From CAZTYW01 sp964617695 (GTDB lineage Bacteria; Chloroflexota; Dehalococcoidia; UBA2247; RBG-13-53-26): a stretch of 30,856 nucleotides of DNA. Shown here piece by piece: positions 22,167-29,267 of this stretch (the first letter of the stretch is position 1; the number at the start of each line of letters is the position of its first letter). Made by a program: the position numbers and the translations under genes. The stretch covers positions 1 to 30,856 of the forward strand of contig CAZTYW010000017.1 in the NCBI GenBank assembly GCA_964617695.1, given 5' to 3'. The notes under the pieces are model-generated. The model was not told where the DNA came from. It saw nothing but the letters and a program-made list of their open reading frames with translations, and made no database searches.

Positions 22167-22210
22167 AGAGGGCCGCNNNNNNNNNNGCCGGGTTACTCCG
22201 GCGGCCCTCT
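22167..22210. terminator. Bidirectional terminator interrupted by ten N
   Basis: AGAGGGCCGC (22167-22176) and GCGGCCCTCT (22201-22210) are perfect ten-base arms between the convergent korC and ftsZ genes. An inner palindrome GCCGG-GTTACT-CCGGC lies at 22187-22202. Ten N (22177-22186) fall in the loop, probably because the strong hairpin hindered sequencing or assembly. Confidence 0.72.
22177..22186. other. Short assembly gap (10 N)
   Basis: Ten unknown bases inside a GC-rich inverted repeat; no gene is affected. Confidence 0.95.
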
Positions 22211-22232
22211 ATTGGTCGCGCCAAACTGCTAC

Positions 22233-23321
22233 CTAGACCCTTACCGCCATGCGGCGCGTTGAAGCACGACGCCGCATGAATGAGGGCGCTTCCAGTCGGC
22301 TCTCGTCGGATTCCAACTCTCTAACGAAAGCACGATAGTCTTCTTCCAACTCTGGTGAGCCTACCTCGTCCATGGGAGTGAAGCCGGTGGCCACCAGGGT
22401 GACCTTCACTTCATCGTCCAAGGATGGATCGACGGTCACGCCGAAGAGGACTTTGGCGTCCCTGTCGACTGCTGCCTCGACTACGGTGGCTGCCCGACTG
22501 ACCTCAGAAAGAGTCAGGCTGGGCGATCCAGAGATGACGAATAGCACGCCGCTGGCTCCGTCGATTGAGCCTCCCAGGAAGTCACTGGTGATAGCCGCGC
22601 GGGCGGCCTCCGCCACTCGCTCCTGCCCAGAGCCATGGCCAATGGACAGCCAGCAAGCGCCGGCATCCTCCATGACGGCACTTACGTCGGCAAAGTCGAG
22701 GTTGATCAGCCCAGGAACAGTGATTACCTCACTGATGGTACGGACGCTGGTCATCAGCACTTCGTCTGCCATCTTGAAGGCGTTGTCCAGGGTCACCTTG
22801 TTGCCCGTCATTCTCAGCAGATGCTCGTTCGGGATTACTATCGCCGCGTTGACTTCACGCTTTAGTTCTTCAAGCCCCCGCTCTGCTATCCTGGCACGGG
22901 ACGACATCTCGAACTGGAAGGGCGTGGTGACCACGGCAATGGTAAGGGCGCCGCTGTCGCGGGCCAGCCTGGCAATGAGCGGTGAAGCACCGGTGCCTGT
23001 ACCTCCTCCCAAGCCGGTTGCGATGAAGACCATGTGGGCGCCGCCGACCACCTGCTGCAGATCGTCGAGGCTCTCTTCTGCTGCCTGGCGGCCAAGCACC
23101 GGATCACCGCCGGCGCCAAGGCCGCCGCATACCCGGCTGCCAATTTGAACGCGGGTAGGGGCCTCGTTCGACATCAGGGCCTGGGCGTCCGAGTTCACGC
23201 TGACGAAGTCGACTCCGTGAATCTCTGCCCGCATCATGCGATTGATGGCATTGCACCCGCCTCCCCCCACTCCCACCGCCTTAATCCTGCACGCTTTGGT
23301 TCTGAACTCCGCGTCTATCAT
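22233..23321 (-). CDS. ftsZ: Cell division protein FtsZ
   Basis: Tubulin-like GTPase that forms the division ring. Of 362 residues, the glycine loop VGGGGCNAIN is at about 18-27, the tubulin signature GGGTGTG at 105-111 and the T7 synergy loop NLDFADV at 207-213, all intact. The linker is short and the tail APSFMRRR corresponds to the peptide that binds FtsA. The start ATG overlaps the ftsA stop by four bases (ATGA) and has a GGAGGGACA site. No other division or cell wall genes are next to the pair. Confidence 0.97.
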   Translation of the reverse strand: MIDAEFRTKACRIKAVGVGGGGCNAINRMMRAEIHGVDFVSVNSDAQALMSNEAPTRVQIGSRVCGGLGAGGDPVLGRQAAEESLDDLQQVVGGAHMVFIATGLGGGTGTGASPLIARLARDSGALTIAVVTTPFQFEMSSRARIAERGLEELKREVNAAIVIPNEHLLRMTGNKVTLDNAFKMADEVLMTSVRTISEVITVPGLINLDFADVSAVMEDAGACWLSIGHGSGQERVAEAARAAITSDFLGGSIDGASGVLFVISGSPSLTLSEVSRAATVVEAAVDRDAKVLFGVTVDPSLDDEVKVTLVATGFTPMDEVGSPELEEDYRAFVRELESDESRLEAPSFMRRRASTRRMAVRV

Positions 23322-24646
23322 TGTCCCTCCTCCTCGTCTCCCGCATATTTCGCGCTGGGGCCGGTCGTGTAGTAGCCGGAACCAACGTCAATCTTCTCTG
23401 CTGGACTGGCCGGGCCAAAGACGATCCTGGGTCGCCGGGACCACAGGGTAAGCCACCCGGCACGCAGGCCGGCCAATGCGGACGCGATTGGCTGGAAAAG
23501 TGCCTCTTCCTCGCCGTCGCCGTACCCGTCACCTGCTACAGCTTTGGAGCCTGTGCCCCAGAGCACAAGTCCCACTGCGGCAGCGTTGGCAGGGTCGTCG
23601 GTACCTTCGCCGGGCAACGCCGTGGGTCTTCCCACCCGCGCCCTGACCTTGAGTACCTCCTGTGCGTACCGCTCGAAGCCGCGCATCTTGGCCCCGCCAC
23701 CTGTGACAACGAGGTTGCCCGGCATCTCCGGCACATGGGCGACGACCATCCTCAGGATCTCCTCCATCCGGGCCCTGACGATGTAAGCGATCTGCTCGGC
23801 GGAGACGTTGTAACCCTGGAGTGTCTCGGCAACGGCGTCCTCCACCGCATCATCCGCGTAGAGGCTGACGCACTTCAGCTTCAACTCCTCCGCTTTGCTG
23901 AAAGGAATGTCCAGCCCGATTGCCAGGTCGTTGGTCACCTGTCTACCGCCAACGGGTAGGGCCGAGGTATGATAGATACTGCCATCCCTGAAGACGGCAA
24001 TACCGGTCGTGCCTCCGCCGATATCAGCCAGGACAACTCCCTGTTGCTTCTCCTCTGCCTCCAGGACTGCCTCAGCGCAAGCCAGGGGATTGGCCACAAA
24101 ACTACCTGGCCTGACTGCAAGGCCAGCTTGCCTCAGGGCAATCGCCAGGTTTTGCATGTAGGTCCAGTCAGCGGTCACGATGTGGGCCTCGAGGTCCAAT
24201 CTGTAGCCGTGCATTCCCAGCGGGTTCTTGATCCCGCCGATGAGGTCGATTGCATACTGCCTTCTAATGATGTTGACCTTGGCACGGTCTTCGGGGAAAG
24301 CGGTAGCCTGGATCTCCCTCTCCGCCTGCAGAATGGCTGACTTGCTCACCATGTGGTTTCGGTCGGTATCCACTGTGACCATCGGGTTGGCAGAGCTAAT
24401 GTGCTTACCGCAAAATCCTACCAGAGCCTCTTGCACCCTCGAGGGCATGATACCCTGCGCCTTCTCGACTGACCGCCTGATTGCAGCGGCGGCTTCATCG
24501 ATATCGACCACGATGCCCTTATGGATTCCCCGAGAAGCTACACAACTCACACCCTGGATTTGAGCGCCGAGGCCGTTCATCTTGGCTATTATCGTCCGGA
24601 TATTGCAGCTCCCTACGTCAATAAATGCCACATTCCTAGATGACAT
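23318..24646 (-). CDS. ftsA: Cell division protein FtsA
   Basis: Actin-like ATPase that links FtsZ to the membrane. The 442 residues show the first phosphate loop (FIDVGSCNIRTIIA at about 9-22), the FtsA-specific SHS2 insertion, the second phosphate motif ADIGGGTTGIAVF near 210-222, and the adenosine motif VVTGGGAKMRGF. The C-terminal region has an ALAGLRAGWLTLWSRR segment that could be the amphipathic membrane anchor, but it lies about 40 residues before the end, which is unusual. A strong GGAGGG site precedes the ATG. Upstream are three TGTCACA repeats. Confidence 0.95.
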   Translation of the reverse strand: MSSRNVAFIDVGSCNIRTIIAKMNGLGAQIQGVSCVASRGIHKGIVVDIDEAAAAIRRSVEKAQGIMPSRVQEALVGFCGKHISSANPMVTVDTDRNHMVSKSAILQAEREIQATAFPEDRAKVNIIRRQYAIDLIGGIKNPLGMHGYRLDLEAHIVTADWTYMQNLAIALRQAGLAVRPGSFVANPLACAEAVLEAEEKQQGVVLADIGGGTTGIAVFRDGSIYHTSALPVGGRQVTNDLAIGLDIPFSKAEELKLKCVSLYADDAVEDAVAETLQGYNVSAEQIAYIVRARMEEILRMVVAHVPEMPGNLVVTGGGAKMRGFERYAQEVLKVRARVGRPTALPGEGTDDPANAAAVGLVLWGTGSKAVAGDGYGDGEEEALFQPIASALAGLRAGWLTLWSRRPRIVFGPASPAEKIDVGSGYYTTGPSAKYAGDEEEGQ

Positions 24647-25035
24647 TCTCCCTCCTTTCCAAAGGATGCTAACCGGCTCATTTTCACCCGCTCAGCCTGC
24701 AGTAGCCTATCTTTTGGTCATCTGGTCCACCTCCCCCGACCGCTCTCGTGGCCCCACGTCTCCCTGCCCTTCTTGCCTTGGCCTTCAGTCCTAACATGTG
24801 GCATACGTGTCACAGGCGGATGTCAGCCCCAGGCGTAGATGTCACAGTTTTGTCACAAAATCACTGCTGATGGCCTCGATGCTGGGCCAGCGGCCCGCGG
24901 TGGGCTTGGTGTCCGGGGCTGACCATACCGGGGCCCTTGTCCTTTTTCCTGACAGGGCATTGGCTTTGGCCGTAATGGGGACAGGGCAAGGGCGTTCATG
25001 GCTATGCTTGAATGTGGTAGTCTTAGGCAAGCCAT
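24647..25035. other. Divergent intergenic region upstream of ftsA with three TGTCACA repeats
   Basis: About 390 bases without a convincing gene. TGTCACA occurs at 24808-24814, 24840-24846 and 24851-24857, that is 11 and 32 bases apart, roughly one and three helical turns. A CTGACA at 24826-24821 on the minus strand could be a -35 box but lacks a good partner. Nothing else stands out apart from a weak imperfect hairpin near 24927-24958. Confidence 0.5.
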
Positions 25036-25728
25036 ATGGACCAGGGGGACAGGTCAGCAATCCCGAGCATACTGCCCGTTCTCCGCAGCAAGCGGGACGC
25101 CAGGCGTTCGTACGACCGCATGAGCAGGATGTACGACTACCTGGCTGGCGCATTCGAGCGAGGGCACGCAAGGAAGGCCCTGGAATGTGTGAACATCGAA
25201 GAGGGCTCCATCGTGCTGGAGGTAGGCTTTGGCACCGGCCATTGTCTGGAGCGGATAGCTGAATCCCTGGGCGACCCGGGTATGGCTTGTGGCATTGACA
25301 TCTCCTCTGGAATGGCGCAGGTCGCTGGAAGAAGGTTGGAACGGTCCGGGCCAGGACGCCGGGTGGAGTTGCAGCTTGGGGATGCTGCCAGTCTGCCATA
25401 CGCTGATAGCTCTTTTGACGCCGTCTTCACGAGTTTCACCCTGGAGCTTTTCGATACGCCGGAGATTCCCGCCGTGTTGAAGGAGATAGGGCGAGTGCTG
25501 AGGCGCGGAGGCAGGTTGGGGGCTATCAGTCTGTCCAGAGAATACGGCAGGCCGGTGCTGCTGAGGCTGTATGAGTGGGCACACGGCAAGTGGCCCAGAT
25601 ACCTCGATTGCAGGCCCATCTATCTGGAGCGGTGTGTCAGGGATGCCGGATATGAAGTCAGGGAGAAGCGGAGGGTGAGCCTGCTCGGCCTGCCCTGTGA
25701 AATCGTTGTGGCCGTCAAGGAAGACTAG
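25036..25728 (+). CDS. Class I SAM-dependent methyltransferase
   Basis: A 230-residue cytosolic enzyme with the Rossmann-type SAM fold. Motif I, VLEVGFGTG, lies at about 60-68, the acidic loop after strand 2 in GIDISSGM, motif post-I in ASLPYADSSFDAVFTSFTLEL and then VLRRGGRLG. The pattern is like UbiE/Methyltransf_11 enzymes acting on small molecules or quinones; the substrate is not identifiable. No Shine-Dalgarno site is evident before ATG 25036. It stands alone, with opposing genes on both sides. Confidence 0.9.
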   Translation: MDQGDRSAIPSILPVLRSKRDARRSYDRMSRMYDYLAGAFERGHARKALECVNIEEGSIVLEVGFGTGHCLERIAESLGDPGMACGIDISSGMAQVAGRRLERSGPGRRVELQLGDAASLPYADSSFDAVFTSFTLELFDTPEIPAVLKEIGRVLRRGGRLGAISLSREYGRPVLLRLYEWAHGKWPRYLDCRPIYLERCVRDAGYEVREKRRVSLLGLPCEIVVAVKED

Positions 25729-25784
25729 GTGTCAGTCGGAGAGGCTGGACCCTTGTCGCAGACAGCCCCAGGGCATAGGCCGCC

Positions 25785-26210
25785 CTATGCGGTCGGCTGC
25801 TCGGGCATCAGGCCGACCTGCTGCAGGAGCGCCATCAGGTCCCAGTAGTCGGCGTTTCTCTTGATCTTGCTGTCCTCCAGCTCGAAGATGGAGGCACCGC
25901 GGATAGAGAAGCCTTTCCCCGTGGCGGGCAGACCGGGAAGGTCTTTGACCAGCTTGCCCGTCATGACCCATTCGCTGGCTGCCCGGTCTCCAGACACTAC
26001 GAGGGACTTGAGTTCAACCTTGAAGTCGGGACAGGCATCGAAGAAACTGCTCCAGCTTGCCTTGAACTCCTCCTTGCCGCGCTGGATAGCTGCCATGGGC
26101 ACGTCCTCGTAGACCAGGTCGTCGGTGAAGAAGGAAGCAACTTTCTCCGCGTCGTGCGAGGACCATGACGCGTAGTAGTCCTGGAATACTCGCTCGATGT
26201 TCGTCGCCAT
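25785..26210 (-). CDS. SnoaL-like / nuclear transport factor 2 family protein
   Basis: A 141-residue protein of the cone-shaped NTF2-like fold, of the SnoaL-like polyketide cyclase or ester cyclase type. Recognisable parts are the N-terminal helix with DYYASWSSHDAEKVASFFTDD, a middle GKEEFKASWSSFFDACPDFKVEL, the conserved RAASEWVMTGKL strand and a FSIRGASIFELEDSKIKRNADYWD ending. Such proteins bind small hydrophobic ligands, sometimes as enzymes; function here is unknown. ATG 26210 lies about 11 bases after an AGGAGGGAG site. Confidence 0.88.
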   Translation of the reverse strand: MATNIERVFQDYYASWSSHDAEKVASFFTDDLVYEDVPMAAIQRGKEEFKASWSSFFDACPDFKVELKSLVVSGDRAASEWVMTGKLVKDLPGLPATGKGFSIRGASIFELEDSKIKRNADYWDLMALLQQVGLMPEQPTA

Positions 26211-26383
26211 GTTGGCATCTCCCTCCTTTCGGGAATGACTTCGGGCCGGACAACGACCAGAGTAACCCACTGGTGGTTGAGAACGGGTTAAAGCGGGTGG
26301 CGAAGGCGTTTCAAGATGGTTGCATCAGACCCAGAATGGACTGGGAAGCCCTGGGGCCGCAGTCCCGGCATCGAAGGCGCGTA

Positions 26384-26448
26384 GTCGAGGTCGTCCCGGA
26401 CCTCGACCGGTTCACGGGCTGCCGCCTCGGGGTCGAGACGACCCCGAG
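26384..26448. terminator. Paired hairpins with alternative folding downstream of the reductase gene
   Basis: GTCGAGGTC (26384-26392) pairs with GACCTCGAC (26399-26407), and CTCGGGGTCG (26426-26435) with CGACCCCGAG (26439-26448). GGTCGTC (26389-26395) can instead pair with GACGACC (26437-26443), and CTCGACC (26402-26408) with GGTCGAG (26431-26437), so one long hairpin could replace the two. Confidence 0.5.
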
Positions 26449-26473
26449 TACGGATCTGCTGGCTGCCGGTCGG

Positions 26474-26516
26474 CCGTCAGCGGCACCAGACGCCCAGCGT
26501 GACTGCGATCTGACGG
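26474..26516 (-). terminator. Hairpin just after the reductase stop codon
   Basis: CCGTCAG (26474-26480) and CTGACGG (26510-26516) form a perfect seven-base-pair stem beginning ten bases after the stop codon on the minus strand, with a 29-base loop and no T-run. Confidence 0.3.
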
Positions 26517-26526
26517 ACAGGTCTGG

Positions 26527-28521
26527 CTATATGTTTCTTGCTATCAGGGCGGCCTCTTCTATGGCCTCGGATACGGTTCTCGGGCTGACGCAGTCGCCAA
26601 CAGTGTATACCTCAGGCACCGAGCCTTGAATAGTGTCAACAAGTCCGGTCTCGGCGTTTGAGCCTGTGGCGACCACTACGGTATCTGCCTCGGCCAGCTT
26701 TTTCTCCCCGTCGCGTGTGTAGATAACGCCCGAGTGTGTGACTCTCTCCGCGGTTGCCCGCGCAATCACTTCGACGTTGTGCAGGCGGAGGCTCAGCCTG
26801 AGGGACGACCTGGTGGTTATGCCCATGTCCTGGCCTATCCTGTCCAGCATCTCCAGAATGGTCACCTTCTTGCCCTGGCGGGTTAGCCGTATGGCAGTAT
26901 CGGCATCCAGGGCCCCTCCGGAAGCCAGGAATACGGCAGCCTCAGCAGTGATGGACCCTTTCTTGGCCAGGAACAGAGCAGTCTCCATGCCGACCGCCCC
27001 GCCACCTATGACCACCACCCTGTCTCCCGTCTCCACCTTCCCCTGGAGGACATCGTGAGCGCAGACGACGTTTGCCCTGTCGATGCCAGGAAGGTCAGGC
27101 CGCAGGGGCGTCGCCCCTGTGGCCACCACCACGGCGTCGGGCTTTTCCCTGGCAACTGTATCGCTGGTGACCTCTGTTCCTAGATGGACTCTGACCCCGG
27201 TTCGCTCCAGTTCATTCGACATGTAGCCAATTGCCCGTGCAAACTCTCCCCTCCCCGGAGGGACGGCAGCCAGAGCGAGCTGGCCGCCGAGCTTGTCCGC
27301 CTTTTCGTATAGCGTAACCCGGTGTCCCCTGAGTGCCAGAGTACGGGCTGCCTCCATGCCAGCGGGGCCGCCCCCTATGACGAAGACCTTCTTGCGCTTT
27401 TCAGCAGGGACGAGGGCGAACTCCCTCTCTCTGCCTGTGGCGGGGTTGAAGGCGCACGAGATCTGCTGCATGGAAAAAGCTGCATCAAGGCAGCGCTGGT
27501 TGCACGCCACGCAGGGACGAATCTCCCTGAACCGGCCCTCGGCCGCCTTGTGTGGCAACTCCGGGTCGGCCAGCAGGGCACGTCCCATGCCTATCATGTC
27601 GGCCTGGTGATTGAGCAGGATCTGCTCGGCCAGGAAGGGGTCGTTTATCCGGTTACAGGCGATCACCGGAACACCGACCACCTGCTTTATGCCCTGAGCC
27701 AGGTAGACGAATGCCCCTCTGGGGACGTCCATGGTAATCAGGGGGATGAAGGACTGGTGCCACCCCGCGGTGACGTTTATCACGTCCGCCCCGGCCTTCT
27801 CCATGGCTTGCACGATGACCTTCATTTCCGCTTGCCGGTTGCCGCCTTTCATGAACTCATCGCCGCAGGTCCGGTAGGAGATGGGAAAGCCGGGAGCCAC
27901 GCTTTCCCGTATCCTTCGGACCACCTGGGTGGGGAACCTCATTCGTCTCTCGGCGTCGCCTCCGTAGTCGTCGTCCCGCATGTTCGTCAGCGGCGAGAGG
28001 AACTGGTTGATCAGGTAGCCGCCGGTACCGCAGACCTCCACCCCGTCAAAACCGCCCTCCTTGGCTCTCCAGGCCCCCTCGGCGAAGTGTTCGATTGTCT
28101 CCTTGATCTCGGCTACGCTCAGCTCGCGAGGCACCACTCCGGTCAACTGGGAGCGGACGGCCGAGGCGGACACCGGCTGGTTTCCGTCCGGCGTGGGGAA
28201 CGTAGACGCTCCCATGTGCATCAGTTGGGCGAAGACCTTTGCCCCATGTTCGTGGAGGGCGTCCGTGAGCTTCCGCAGCCCGGGCAGGAACCTGTCGTCT
28301 TCGAGTGCCGGGTGTAACGGCAGGTACAGACCAAAGTCGTTGTAGCCGCAGACGACGTACATCAGTCCCACGCCGCCTTTGGCCCTCTCGACGTAGAAGT
28401 CAGTCAGCCGGTCGGAGACTGTGCCGTCCGGTTCGCCATATCCAAGACCCAGTGGGAGCATGGCAATCCTGTTCTTAATCTCGACGCTGGCGATCCTGAT
28501 TGGTTCGAAGAGTTTGCGCAT
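26527..28521 (-). CDS. NADH:flavin oxidoreductase / 2,4-dienoyl-CoA reductase family protein (FMN, 4Fe-4S, FAD)
   Basis: A 664-residue three-part enzyme. Residues about 1-330 form the FMN-binding barrel of the old yellow enzyme family, with GGYLINQFLSPLTNMRDDDYGG at about 167-188. A 4Fe-4S cluster is bound by Cys337, Cys340, Cys344 and Cys356. From about residue 378 comes an FAD- and NAD(P)H-binding domain with GGGPAG at 383-388 and a second GGGAVGMET motif. This is the layout of bacterial 2,4-dienoyl-CoA reductase, trimethylamine dehydrogenase and bile-acid or enoate reductases; the substrate cannot be fixed. GGGGAGAGG precedes the ATG. The gene is followed by tandem hairpins. Confidence 0.93.
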   Translation of the reverse strand: MRKLFEPIRIASVEIKNRIAMLPLGLGYGEPDGTVSDRLTDFYVERAKGGVGLMYVVCGYNDFGLYLPLHPALEDDRFLPGLRKLTDALHEHGAKVFAQLMHMGASTFPTPDGNQPVSASAVRSQLTGVVPRELSVAEIKETIEHFAEGAWRAKEGGFDGVEVCGTGGYLINQFLSPLTNMRDDDYGGDAERRMRFPTQVVRRIRESVAPGFPISYRTCGDEFMKGGNRQAEMKVIVQAMEKAGADVINVTAGWHQSFIPLITMDVPRGAFVYLAQGIKQVVGVPVIACNRINDPFLAEQILLNHQADMIGMGRALLADPELPHKAAEGRFREIRPCVACNQRCLDAAFSMQQISCAFNPATGREREFALVPAEKRKKVFVIGGGPAGMEAARTLALRGHRVTLYEKADKLGGQLALAAVPPGRGEFARAIGYMSNELERTGVRVHLGTEVTSDTVAREKPDAVVVATGATPLRPDLPGIDRANVVCAHDVLQGKVETGDRVVVIGGGAVGMETALFLAKKGSITAEAAVFLASGGALDADTAIRLTRQGKKVTILEMLDRIGQDMGITTRSSLRLSLRLHNVEVIARATAERVTHSGVIYTRDGEKKLAEADTVVVATGSNAETGLVDTIQGSVPEVYTVGDCVSPRTVSEAIEEAALIARNI

Positions 28522-28584
28522 GCCTCTCCCCTTTCTCGAGTATTTGCTGTGCCAGGTTTTGCGGCTTCCGACGGCAGTCTCGGC

Positions 28585-28710
28585 CTACCGGTGGTGGTAT
28601 ACCGACGGGCGATTCTCAACAATAACCGCCGTGATGGCCTCCATAGTATCCCTGGTGAGACCGCAAAGCACCTGCGTTGGGGCCTCGAACAGTAGCGTGT
28701 TGTAGTCCAT
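28585..28710 (-). CDS. Miniprotein of 41 residues
   Basis: Reads MDYNTLLFEAPTQVLCGLTR at its start and has a good GGAGG site five to six bases before ATG 28710, the main reason to call it. One cysteine, no membrane helix, ends in two histidines and an arginine. It lies 63 bases upstream of the reductase gene on the same strand and could share its transcript. No family recognised. Confidence 0.55.
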   Translation of the reverse strand: MDYNTLLFEAPTQVLCGLTRDTMEAITAVIVENRPSVYHHR

Positions 28711-28816
28711 AACGGCCTCCTTTGTTGTCCATTGTCTGGCAGCACCTTGAGCCAGCCCGACAGACAGGGGATCGGCGTCGGGCCCACCCTTCACAGGAGT
28801 CGTCCGCCGTTCTTTT

Positions 28817-28942
28817 TCAGATCATGGATAGCTTTTCGCCGGTTGCCTGGAGTGCGCTCACGGTAGACCTGTCCGTGTGCTCAGCCTGTGCCCAGTGTTG
28901 CACACGTTCATTGAACTGGTCAAACATGGCCCCGGGTCTCAT
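28817..28942 (-). CDS. Doubtful small open frame (41 codons)
   Basis: Begins MRPGAMFDQFNERVQHWAQ and could fold as a charged helix. Its start codons lack a clear ribosome-binding site, and no family is recognised. It is listed because composition is protein-like and it precedes another 41-residue miniprotein gene in the same direction. Confidence 0.25.
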   Translation of the reverse strand: MRPGAMFDQFNERVQHWAQAEHTDRSTVSALQATGEKLSMI

Positions 28943-28989
28943 GGGCTCGATCTGGGGGCGGGCATCAGGGGGGTAGGTGGTGCGTTGGC

Positions 28990-29017
28990 TGTCGAAGCCG
29001 CCAGAGCCGCTTCGACA
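28990..29017. terminator. Nine-base-pair hairpin
   Basis: TGTCGAAGC (28990-28998) and GCTTCGACA (29009-29017) are perfect arms around a ten-base loop; GGC (28987-28989) and GCC (29021-29023) can extend it across a small bulge. It lies just upstream of a TATAAT box, where it could insulate the sensor gene's leader; a role is not proven. Confidence 0.5.
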
Positions 29018-29042
29018 ATAGCCCATTGATTTGACAAGCGTG

Positions 29043-29048
29043 TATAAT
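29043..29048 (+). promoter_or_regulatory. Possible -10 box of the sensor gene leader
   Basis: A perfect TATAAT. Transcription would start near 29055, just before the long stem at 29061. No good -35 is found at normal spacing (TTGACA at 29031 is only six bases away), so an activator or alternative sigma would be needed. Confidence 0.4.
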
Positions 29049-29060
29049 GTTACATGGGGA

Positions 29061-29201
29061 ATCATACGGCCCTCTGTCGCACCAGATTCATTCCCTCCTG
29101 TTTCTTCATTCCTGCGGCGACATGATGATGCTGGACGAAGCGCCAGCGTTGGTCGTTTGCGACGGAGAGTTGACCTGAGGCGTTCCCACCGGCCGTATGA
29201 T
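29061..29201 (+). ncRNA. Candidate structured leader RNA of the MEDS-PAS sensor gene
   Basis: Nested inverted repeats suggest a folded RNA of about 141 nt. P1: 29061-29071 with 29191-29201, 11 perfect pairs. P2: 29072-29081 with 29158-29167, ten pairs including one G-U, stacked directly on P1. P3: 29116-29121 with 29152-29157, six pairs with two G-U. P4: 29126-29134 with 29143-29151, nine pairs with three G-U, capped by an eight-base loop. A pyrimidine-rich 34-base bulge (29082-29115) contains CCCTCC at 29093-29098, which could pair with the GGGGGG ribosome-binding site of the sensor gene. I recognise no known riboswitch. A mobile-element remnant or cruciform is the alternative. Confidence 0.5.
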
Positions 29202-29213
29202 GACGTAGAACCA

Positions 29214-29245
29214 GCGAACGTTCCGGTATCTTTCCAGGTGTTCGC
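29214..29245 (+). promoter_or_regulatory. Hairpin just before the sensor gene
   Basis: GCGAAC (29214-29219) and GTTCGC (29240-29245) form a six-base-pair stem that ends seven bases before the GGGGGG ribosome-binding site. Confidence 0.3.
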
Positions 29246-29267
29246 GTGAAAGCGGGGGGTAACCAAG

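Larger units (their letters stand above)
26211..26526. other. Intergenic region with tandem hairpins
   Basis: About 316 bases between two minus-strand genes. The half next to the reductase gene carries three strong inverted repeats (26384-26407, 26426-26448 and 26474-26516). The other half holds no convincing gene; it contains the ribosome-binding site of the SnoaL-like gene at its left edge. Confidence 0.6.
28711..29267. other. Divergent intergenic region with strong inverted repeats
   Basis: About 560 bases between minus-strand small genes and the plus-strand sensor. A doubtful 41-codon frame lies at 28817-28942. The right part holds a hairpin at 28990-29017, a TATAAT box at 29043-29048, a nested stem structure at 29061-29201 and a further hairpin at 29214-29245 just before the sensor gene. 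Confidence 0.65.

Noticed and set aside
24842..25399. Minus-strand open frame of 185 codons upstream of and across the methyltransferase
   Set aside because: Proline- and cysteine-rich product without domains, mostly antisense to the methyltransferase.
27322..28317. Plus-strand open frame of 331 codons opposite the flavin/FeS reductase
   Set aside because: It lies wholly antisense to a gene with intact FMN, Fe-S and FAD motifs; its product has no recognisable domain and is explained by high G+C codon structure.
29031..29048. TTGACA followed by TATAAT as a complete sigma-70 promoter
   Set aside because: The two boxes are only six bases apart, far below the normal 16-18, so TTGACA cannot be the -35 of this -10.
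29061..29201. Reading the 11-base inverted repeat as terminal repeats of a small mobile element
   Set aside because: Stems continue inward in register instead of ending at the tips, and no target-site duplication is visible just outside; a folded RNA explains more of the sequence.
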